Source of the DNA: Platerodrilus igneus
Taxonomy: Eukaryota > Arthropoda > Insecta > Coleoptera > Lycidae
DNA: 64,000 bases
NCBI GenBank assembly: GCA_036346225.1
Contig: JARFIW010001257.1
Coordinates: 154,001 to 218,000, forward strand
Reading direction: 5' to 3'
Below are positions 55,811 through 64,000 of the stretch, piece by piece. The position numbers and the translations under genes are program-made. Numbering within the stretch: the stretch's first letter is position 1; each line of letters starts with the position of its first letter. A model generated the notes under the pieces. It had not been told where the DNA came from and ran no database searches. It saw only the letters and a list, made by a program, of their open reading frames with translations.

Positions 55811-57160
55811 TTTGTACGTGTATACTTTGTACCACATCTTGACTCGTACTATTTTGTACTTTCCTAAAGTACATAAGTGACAAGTGTTGATGACTGACTT
55901 TACTAACCCTAAGTCTTTAGTTGAAAAAAACGTTTCCCTAAAAATTAACCATGTCTTTCGGATCCCTATGTGACCATATCTTAAGTGCAGATCTTTGATA
56001 ATTAATTTTGCTTGTGCCCTATCCACTACATACACTTCCAATTCTTGAATTTTTTTACACAAAAATCCGTTTATCATATGGAAGTTTTTAAATCCCGGTT
56101 CGTTTTCTAACTTCGTTCTAACAATCTGTAACTCCTCACTCTGCCTCTGGTTCCTCAAGATCTCCTCTTCTCCATATACTGAATCGTTTTGTAGTAGACT
56201 GTTCATGGCAATCATGATGTCACACGGTCTCTTGTTATCCTTGTCTCGGTTTTTACTAAACGCGTCTGCTATAAAATTGTTTTCTCCCTTAATATATTTA
56301 ATCTCAAAGTCAAACTCCTGTAGTATCAACCCCCATCGATATACTCGATTGTTAGAAAATCTTGTATTCATCAACGCACACAACGCCGAATGATCCGTTT
56401 CGATTACAAAATGTCTTCCAATCAAAAAAAATTTTAATTTTGTAACCCCAAACACCACTGCAGCCATTTCCTTTTCACTAATTGTGTAATTTATTTCATG
56501 CGGCTTCAGTGTGCGTGAAACAAAAGATATGGGCACCTCTTCCCCCTCTTGTACTTGGTACAACTCTGCTGCTAAAGCACTATCCGATGCATCCGTCCTC
56601 AGTACAAAACCTACATCAAATCTGGGATGCCTCAAAATTAGTTGGTCGTGAAATTGTTCCAACAGTGTTAAATAGGCTGCCTCTTGACTCTCTGTCCAAC
56701 TCCATCGTACTCCTTTCTTCAGAAGTTTAAACAATGGACCCGCTTTTTCAGCAAATCCCGGTACAAACTTCTTATAAAAGTTAAGGACCCCCAAAAAAGC
56801 TCTTAATTTCCTAATGTTATTAGGTCTCGGATATGTCAAAAGTTCGGACAATCTTTCTTTATCGATACACATACCTTGAGTGTTCACCACATACCCCAGA
56901 AATTTAACGGTTTTGAAAAAATTCACATTTTTTATATTCAGTCTCAATCCTGCTAATTTAAGCTCTAATAATATCCGTTCTAAATGAGAGTAATGTTGTT
57001 CCTCAGTTTCACTAAAAATTAAAATATCATCCACATAGTGTATGCAGAACTGCTCATATGCTCCTAAAATTGCTTGCATTGCCTTAATTAATGCTGCACT
57101 TGACGTTGACAAACCATACGGTACTACCTTAAAATTATAGATTTTTCCTCTACGGAAAAT
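55787..57160 (-). pseudogene. pol: Reverse transcriptase and RNase H, copy B
   Basis: The catalytic YVDD box is in FCIHYVDDILIFSETEE. The thumb and connection follow (FLGYVVNTQGMCID, LRAFLGVLNFYKKFVPGF), then RNase H with VLRTDASDSALAA, ISEKEMAAVVFGV and VIETDHSALC, carrying the expected Asp, Glu and Asp. It continues into the integrase zinc-binding region. A frameshift at about 57120 separates it from the RT fingers upstream and another at about 55790 from the integrase core. Confidence 0.9.
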
Positions 57161-58172
57161 CCTGTGTACCTTCTAGAATCTTTGTGTAATGGAATCAGCC
57201 AGAATGAATTCCTTAAATCTAATTTACTAAAAATAAACTTGCCACTCAATCTCGTCAAAAGTGTGTCCATGGATGGTGGACAATGGAATTGCGGTTTGGT
57301 CCGTTGATTAATTTTTCGTGCATCTAAACATAAACGAATGCTATCATCCTTTTTCTTAACTACCACCAACGGATTTATGAAATGAGTGTTTGATACCTCT
57401 ATTATGCCATCTTCCAACATTTTATTTAATTCTGCCTTCACCTGCTCCCGATATGCTGCTGGAAATGGATAAACCTTTGCGTTGAACGGTTCTGAATTAT
57501 CCACTTCTAACACGTGCTCATAGCCTAATGCTGTGCTTGCTTCTACCCCCACTAATTCTGCATGTTTTTGTAATAAAGCTTGAACCTCTACTCTCCTATC
57601 CTCTGGACATCTTATCGTGTTGATCTGTTTTACTCCATCATCCTCTACCTCTACTACATTAATACTCAACCCTGTGTCATCCTCTGTGACTTCATAACTG
57701 CCCTTCCATGGCACTACCCTATCATTAATCCTTATTACCTTCCGTTCCATATCTATCAAAACCCCTAACTTCATCATACAGTCAACACCTAAAATGCTCT
57801 GAAACTTCAGTCCAGGTACAATTACAAACTCCTGTTCACAGCTTAAACCTCCTATATCTATCCTAAGCACCACAACACTATTTACTACAGCAAACTTCTT
57901 TTTATTTGGAGCTACTAAATGACTACGCTTTATAGGCATAATTCTATCACAAACCTTATCCCTAATTTTGCTGACGAATTCCTCCGATATTAAACTCGCC
58001 TCTGCCCCTGTATCAAGTAATACTTCTACATTATTCTCAAAAATTTCTAAATTAATAATTGGCAAACATAATTTTTCCTCAGTTTCTGGCTCTACTTCCT
58101 CCTCAATTTTGAAAAATTCACGTGGATGTTCATATACATTTACACTGAAATCTAGTGGTCTGTCGCGTTCTA
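57124..58172 (-). pseudogene. pol: Protease and RT fingers, copy B
   Basis: The frame opens at the presumed -1 frameshift site (about 58172). It carries the aspartic protease VEVLLDTGAEASLISEEF and FQSILGVDCMM, then RT: LNKMLEDGIIEVSNTHFI, PLVVVKKKDDSIRLCLDARK and FSKLDLRNSFWLIPLH, as usual in Gypsy RT. It contains the two segments missing from copy A. A single-base change at about 57130 shifts the frame before KVVPYGLS. Confidence 0.9.
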
Positions 58173-58660
58173 AAAATCCTGTCCTATATCCCTACTTGGT
58201 CCTGGTCTAGCCGTCACCTCAGCGTATGTCCTAGGCGTTTCCACTTGTTCCGTGTCTGTATTAGCAGTCCCCCTCATGTCCGGTGAACTATTCCTTCTGG
58301 TAGGTTCCGGTCTCGGTGCAGGTCCCCTTCCTAAACTATTACTCCTAACGTATGGTCGTCTCTGTTCCCAATTCGGTCGCTGGTATCCGTAACTATTCCC
58401 TCTTCTAGCATAGTTGTCCCGTCTATTGTCAAACCTAACTGTATTGATCTGTCTTTCCCTATTATCCCGAGGTCGTCCACTACTTACGTCGTCGTACCTC
58501 TGCAGGTATTCCAAAAACATTTCTCTGTCCACTATGTTCTGTAGTGCTACGTGCTGTCTTATTTCTACCTCGAAGTGTCGTGATAAATACTTAATAATTT
58601 GTCGGTCCGTCAGTGGTGGGTTCAGTTGCTTTGCTATGCTATACTTGCGTATAGCATATT
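58170..58660 (-). pseudogene. gag: Gag C-terminal part, copy B
   Basis: Corresponds to 15620-16064 of copy A, with LNPPLTDRQIIKYLSRHFEV, then MFLEYLQRYDD and the Arg-rich tail, here continuing in frame through RTYAEVTARPGPSRD to a stop at the frameshift site. 58162-58200 holds GGATTTTTAG, where slipping back one base enters pol. Confidence 0.75.
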
Positions 58661-58748
58661 GCTCCTACTTCCTGAAAATTCTCCCTTAAATTTCCTGTGA
58701 TTAAGTCGTCTCGTACCTGGTCTTGTTTGTGGTCACTCCAGTAGTGCT

Positions 58749-59552
58749 TTAAAATCTGTCTTCAAAGTCCGTGTAAGTGTCTATGTCCTGTCCTACTAAA
58801 TTGTACCATGCTTCCGCGTTGTCCTTTAATAAAGCCTTTACCGTATTCAGTTTAGTCTGTTCGTCAAATAAATTTCCCACTAGATTTCTTACACTATTAA
58901 TAAAAATTTGTGGATTTACCCTGTTATCGCCATAAAACTTCATGTGTTGGTCCAATGATACTCCACCTGTATAAAATCTGGGACCATCCCCCGTTAAATT
59001 TGACATGTTGTATTTGATACTACTAACTTCGCGTTCTACCCTGCCTAACTGATCCCTACATGAGTCCGTCACTTCAGTCATTTTTACATTAATCTCTTCT
59101 TCACAGAAAATGCGTACTTCGGACCTTAAATGTCCCATTTCCTGTCGAAGACCTGTAATATCACGCTCATTTCTTTCAACCCTATTTTCTACTTCCCCCA
59201 GTTTCACGGTAAGACTATCTTTAAATTCTGTAAATTCTTTAGTATTTTGTTCAATTTTCCCGCTTATCTGCTCTAATTTTCGGTTGGACTCCTCCCTAGC
59301 TCTATTAGATTCATCGCTTAGCAGTTCTAATTTTCTGTTGGACTCCTCCCTCGCTCTACTCGATTCTTCTCTAGCTAATCGCATTTCCTCTAACATTCTC
59401 ATCATTAACTCATTTCCTTGATCCCCTGATTCCGTCCTCGACTGATCTCTACTGCCTCCAGCTTCTTCCATTTTAGAATTTTTCTCACACAATGCACTAT
59501 CGTCACTTCCAATTTCCACTCCTTGACTCCTTAACCACTCCTTTCTCTGCAT
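58749..59552 (-). pseudogene. gag: Gag N-terminal part, copy B
   Basis: 267 codons, homologous to the copy A frame, but the coiled coil has an extra direct repeat (REESSRAREESNRKLELL, then REESNRKLEQI). It ends at the same TTTTAA as copy A. Confidence 0.82.
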
Positions 59553-59671
59553 ACGTTCAAATCACTCTCACACACTCTAAAATACTCTTAAATTTATCCA
59601 CAAACAGAAACTCTCTCTCAGATCGCCAGTTTCCTGGAATAAAATAACAAAAATTTTATTTGGAACTCGAG

Positions 59672-59692
59672 CCCTCACGTTGTGGTCGCCAA
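59672..59692 (-). promoter_or_regulatory. Primer binding site of copy B
   Basis: On the minus strand TGGCGACCACAACGTGAGG lies 4-5 bp from the LTR. It shares TGGCGACC with copy A but differs after it. Confidence 0.55.
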
Positions 59693-59696
59693 AATA

Positions 59697-62220
59697 TGCT
59701 GTGAAACCACCAAAATACGGGAACTCCGCTGAATCGAGCCTCTACGAATTGGATGTCAAGAATGCTGTGAATCCTACAAAAGCTATTCATTACCTTAACT
59801 GTGTTGGTCCATTGACTTTCTTCTGTTCATCGCCTCGGCTGCTACTCTAGTTAATAAACCTCCTCATTTATAAAAAACAAACACATTCCTACCACAAACA
59901 TCAACGTTAACTCTATTTACATCAATATTCACAATACATTAAAATTTCAAAATTAAAACTCAGCATAAATTTCAGTTTTAAAAGAATTTCAAGATTAATT
60001 TTATTATCATTTTATGTGCATCCAGAATTCAAGTCCTTGTAGGATGCCTACTAATTAATATAACAATATATGCAGACCGGAGTCTGAGTACAAAGGAGCA
60101 TCTACCACCCTTTACGTTAATTAACCAGGTTCGTCTAATTGAGCTCAAAGACATACCCAAATTTTCATCATAATTCCAAACATCAGTACTAAATACCCCT
60201 TTCTACTTAAACAAGCAAATTTCACCTTAAAATTAAAATTTTATTGTGAGCACAATTTCACTAATGTCCATTTAAAGTAAATCAATTATAAAGTTATTCA
60301 GCACACACAAAAATATCAAAGTTCAAACAAAATAGTATAATTTACCTGAAGGTTAAGCACTCGTAGCTTCAATGTACATCGTCCCTTTTGTTAATCACAC
60401 CATTCCAACTGGATTATATTTACAGCTTCTGATTCTCAACGCTTTTAAAATTTTCTCCATCACCATTTATTTAAAGTTGTTTCAGGGCTTTTCCGGAACT
60501 CATCTGTGTATATCTGACCCTTGTTTCGTTGATCCAGACACGTTTTTGAACCATTTAATTATTAACACCCCCGAAAAATAACAAAGAAATTCATACTTCT
60601 TTCACCAATATACGCCAAAACTGCCTACTTTTGTGTATACATTTGTCGTTGTAAATTTTGCTAATTGGTACAGTGATACGAAATTTTATTACCTTGTATC
60701 TAAGTGCACTGAAGTACATTCATGTTAGCACGTACAGAATAAACTGTTTTACATCACCAAAATATAAGAGCAAACTTTAAATTATTCTATCACACTAAAA
60801 AAACACTGTTTAACGCGTTGAATCAAGTCGCAGATGTAAGAGAGCTTGTTTATATTTACCTCGGTATATATAGCGATTAGCCTGTCTGTCGGTCGAGTCC
60901 TCAAAACGGCCAGTTTCTAGAATTTCGTCATTCTATGTTCCCAGTCCGTAGCCTGTGCGTCGGTTTTTACTAATTTAGTACTCACCCCAGTTAAATCTCA
61001 GAAATTTCAACACGGCACGCAAAGTCTGGAAATAACTAATTGACTTTTATAAAGAAATGTTATTTTTACCTCTCAAATTTTGCATTTTACTTTCAACCAA
61101 TCGCAACCCCACGACGTTGCGCTAAAATATACGAGCAAAATTTTAAATTATTTTATCAAACTAAAATGCACTGTTTAACATCTTCAATCAAGTCGCGGAT
61201 GTAAGAGCTTTTAACGCATCGAATAGTCAAAAGTCTAAGAGGGCTTGTTTATATTCATCTCGGTATATATAGCAAAAAGCCGGCACGTCGCTTTTGTCCT
61301 CAAAACGGGTAATTCTAAAGAATTCCTCATTCTATGTTCCCAGTCTGTCGCTCGCGCGTCGATTTTTACGAATTTAGTACTCACCCCAGTTAAATTTCAG
61401 AAATTTCAACACGGCACGCAACGTCTGGAAATAACCGATTAAATTTTATACAGAACTGTTATTTTTACCTCTCAAGTTTGCCTTTTACTTTTAACCAATC
61501 GCAACCCCATGACGTTGCGCTACTCACGCCTTTTACTATATGTGTCTCGGTCTTGCGCATATTATCTGTCTCTATCTAACCTGTTCTTATTGATGCAAAT
61601 TGATATTCCTTATTATCGATTATTTTAGTCCATGTGGAGTGTGAAATAACCCACCTTTAGCATTTCTCGTAACTATTATGCGACGGTTTCTACAAGATTC
61701 TCTGAAACCATTTGTTATCTACAAAATTTTCGCCGTACGTGATATTTAAACTACGCAGGTGTTCAAACATAATATTAATTCTTAGAGCTTTATTTTCTGG
61801 TATTATAATCTTGGATTTTCACAGACTTTTATGCTTATTATTAATAATGGTTTAATTAACTCCAATTAAAATTGACTTCTATCCTTTCCTTTTTAGCGAA
61901 TACAAGTTAAATATTAATTATTATGTGTACACTTTGTTTAATACCGGTTACTTAAAATAGGGTTAATTAATATAAATTTTGCACGTAATTTCCATTTGTT
62001 TCCTTATTAGGAATAATTAAATTACATGTAGAGCTTTTTAATACTGTTTCTTTTGATATAAAGCGTCTTGTACATGGTTTAAATCTCTTATGTTTAATGA
62101 AACGACTGACCTTTTATGCTTCACGGTTTTAATAAAGCGTACCTCTTCCCAAAGCTTCTACACGGTGATGAAAATTATTTGATGTGATTATTTAATTTTC
62201 GACCCTGGTCTAAATATGAG

Positions 62221-62222
<2 letters not shown>
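59697..62222 (-). repeat. 5' LTR of Gypsy copy B, with ~386-bp extra segment
   Basis: 2.53 kb against 2.14 kb for the 3' LTR. The extra part (about 61124-61510) begins and ends at CCACGACGTTGCGCTA or similar. It is a diverged duplicate of the adjoining LTR core (about 60755-61120), including a second TATATATAGC promoter-like box. Confidence 0.9.

Positions 62223-62255
<33 letters not shown>
62221..62255. repeat. (TA)n microsatellite, right border of copy B
   Basis: TA run directly after the LTR end TAAATATGAGTA. Confidence 0.9.
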
Positions 62256-62258
<3 letters not shown>

Positions 62259-62309
62259 ATTAATTAAATTATTTGGAATTTGGTCATTTGCACTATCTTA
62301 GTTATATGG

Positions 62310-63445
62310 TGTTTGTTATAGTAATGAAATGAAACTGTTCAATCTATCATTTTAATTTAATACATATGACGCGTTTTGGTTTTCCATTTTCAAATATGTT
62401 TCTAAAAATATTATTACACAGATTACTACTATTAATAAAAATCTAAATTTATATACACCTTAAGTTAACAATATAAAAATGTTTTTAAAACTATGTTATT
62501 TTACATCTTCACTACACATAACTTTAACTTATCTGACTACATTTGTCATTCAACTTAACTTTTAAATATTTTAATTATCACCGAGTAGAAATTAAATTAG
62601 ATACGATAAATTATAATATGAAGCAGGATGGTACATGAGAATATTTCTACTAGGTTTTTGTTGGTTTATTTGTGGTGAATTAAGTTGTGGTATATATTGC
62701 AAAAACCATCTTGGTAATTTTTTTAATTTATGGCATTCAAGTTTTTTGGATTTGTATTGTTTCTAAAAAGTTTTTTTTCTTATCAGTAACAGCGGTACTC
62801 AGTTTTTATTGTATATTTATGTTCATATATGCGTTTATGTAAGTATATATGAACATAAATATACAATAAAAACTTCCAATAAAAAGAGCACTGCTCTTAC
62901 AGCACACGCCATTGAAAAAGTTCACCAATTTGACTTTGAAAATGTCTGTCTCCTGAGTAGCGCAGTTAATGATAAGAAAAAAAACCTTTTAGAAACAATA
63001 CAAATCCAAAAACCCAAATGCCATAAATTCAAAAAATGACCAAGATGATTTTTGCAATATATACCACAACTTAATTCACCACAAATAAACCAACAAAAAC
63101 CTAGTAGAAATATTCTCATGTACCATCCTGCTATATATTATAATTTATCGTATCTAATTTAATTTCTACTCAGTGATAATTAAAATATTTAAAAGTTAAG
63201 TTGAATGACAAATGTAGTCGGATAAGTTAAGGTTAGGATTAGAGAAGATGTAAAATAATATAGTTTTAAAAACATTTTTATATTGTTCTTAAGGTATATA
63301 TAAATCTAGATGTTTATTAATAGTAGTAATTTGTGTAATAATATTTTTAGAAACATATTTGAAAATGGAAAACCGAAATGCGTCATATGTGTTAAATTAA
63401 AATGATAGATTGAGCAGTTTCATTTCATTACTATAACAAACAGTG
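62310..63445. repeat. Large inverted repeat of a Penelope-like element remnant
   Basis: Left arm (about 62310-62797) and right arm (about 62951-63445) are inverted copies: CTGTTCAATCTATCATTTTAA pairs with its complement near 63400, and GAGAATATTTCTACTAGG with its complement near 63105. The centre holds a further hairpin (TTTATTGTATATTTATGTTC at about 62811 with its complement at about 62850). Tail-to-tail copies are common in Penelope-like elements. Confidence 0.8.
62876..63039 (+). pseudogene. Penelope-like element GIY-YIG endonuclease end (fragment)
   Basis: The frame contains STALTAHAIEKVHQFDFENV followed by KKKNLLETIQIQKPKCHKF. The ALxxHxxExxHxFD...LLExIxI order is that of the C-terminal half of the GIY-YIG nuclease in Penelope-like retroelements. 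Part of the same sequence is repeated, inverted, at about 62715-62797. No RT is present. Confidence 0.55.
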
Positions 63446-63785
63446 TAACAATTTTATTTTTGATTAATAAATCCCTTCATAAAAGTGCGAGAATAATAAA
63501 ACACTTTTATTAAAATAATGGTAAAATACATTTAACAACTAAGGTAATACGTTAAAGCAGCATCGTCCTTTGGTATTCTATTTGTGGTTAAATATCTGTG
63601 TCGTCTACAGCTATTCGCAGGCGCGTTTCGGTTTGACAGTCCCCTCCTCGGACACCTCGGTCGCCCGAGCTAGTTTTGTAATCAGTCGGCCATACGTGGA
63701 AGAAGCGATAAGATGTACCAAAGACTGCAGGCAGGCAATTTGCGTATCAACTTTGAGGAGTCGGGACACATCTTTGAATAGCGCA
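63446..63785. other. No recognisable gene
   Basis: 63600-63700 is less AT-rich, with GCGCGTTTCGGTTTGACAG, a phrase reminiscent of Penelope-like leader sequences. Otherwise nothing. Confidence 0.3.
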
Positions 63786-63965
63786 CGACGTGAAGAATGC
63801 TACAATTAAAAATGCAACTTAGAAAATAGGAAATTTAACCCATTTTATGAAGACCACTTTGTTATACGACGTGAAGAATGCTACAATTAAAAATCCAACT
63901 TTGAAAATAGAAAGTTCAACCAATTTTAAGAAGACCACTTTGTTATACAACGTAAAGATGCTACC
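63786..63965. repeat. Two-and-a-bit ~80-bp tandem repeats
   Basis: ACGTGAAGAATGCTACAATT occurs at about 63788 and 63868, and a third partial unit starts at about 63949. Units include GAAGACCACTTTGTTATAC. Confidence 0.85.
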
Positions 63966-64000
63966 TTGGTGAGGCAGCGTGATTCAACATCCGGATTGCA

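Larger units (their letters stand above)
52341..62222 (-). mobile_element. Gypsy-type LTR retrotransposon, copy B
   Basis: Same family as copy A, opposite orientation. 3' LTR 52341-54480, purine-rich tail, pol, gag, then 5' LTR 59697-62222. Order on the minus strand is gag, protease, RT, RNase H, integrase, so Ty3/Gypsy. TA arrays border both ends (52291-52340 and 62221-62255). Frameshifts in gag and two in pol make it inactive. It lies downstream of WDR35 exon 2, probably in an intron. Confidence 0.95.

Noticed and set aside
1..64000. CRISPR arrays, bacterial operons, riboswitches
   Set aside because: Tandem repeats here lack regular unique spacers, and gene structure is eukaryotic throughout.

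Overview
The window is AT-rich animal nuclear DNA, most likely from an insect. The evidence is spliced genes with short introns, insect-style transposons (Harbinger with a MADF partner, MULE, Tc1/mariner-like, Gypsy, an RTE-like LINE, a Penelope-like remnant, a tRNA-derived SINE) and many (TA)n microsatellites. I see no bacterial features. Only one convincing host gene is present: the first two coding exons of WDR35/IFT121, a ciliary WD40 transport protein, at 50142-50565 (+). An RFX X-box-like site lies about 55 bp upstream of its start codon. Almost everything else is mobile DNA.

Layout: 1-571 holds a tRNA-like sequence and a diverged partial duplication. 0.6-5 kb is mostly unrecognised, with microsatellites and a possible LTR-type promoter near 3.85 kb. 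5195-10582 looks like a DNA transposon with CCCACACA-type ends, carrying a decayed spliced minus-strand gene (DUF4806-like, tentative) that has a SINE in one exon. 12468-19948 is Gypsy copy A (+), with near-identical 2.16-kb LTRs and most of pol deleted. From 19987 to about 37950 there is one Tc1/IS630-type (DD82E-like) transposase gene split by two insertions. A MULE at 20002-31547 (8-bp TSD CTCAAGAA) itself contains an 8.8-kb palindromic element (about 21569-30411). A foldback-like element at 31854-36756 (8-bp TSD CTGTCATT) carries a C48/Ulp1 protease with a PHD-like tail. 38572-39966 is a 697-bp apparently perfect tandem duplication. 40249-43760 is a Harbinger element with TAA target duplication and two interleaved genes. 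44.4-49.7 kb holds RTE-like LINE fragments and one near-complete but broken LINE (-). 50.1-52.3 kb is WDR35. 52341-62222 is Gypsy copy B (-), with gag and pol largely preserved but frameshifted. 62.3-63.45 kb is a Penelope-like palindrome.

The most unusual object is the palindromic element inside the MULE. It has roughly 1.85-kb inverted arms made of a 58-bp minisatellite plus repeated units with a conserved short reading frame. Between them lie two large ORFs I cannot name, separated by one TGA, a fragment that reads like the C-terminal region of a Polinton/adintovirus-type family B DNA polymerase, and a scrambled half. The second is the C48-PHD foldback element. The insertion order can be read directly: removing each insertion with one target duplication restores the interrupted reading frame.
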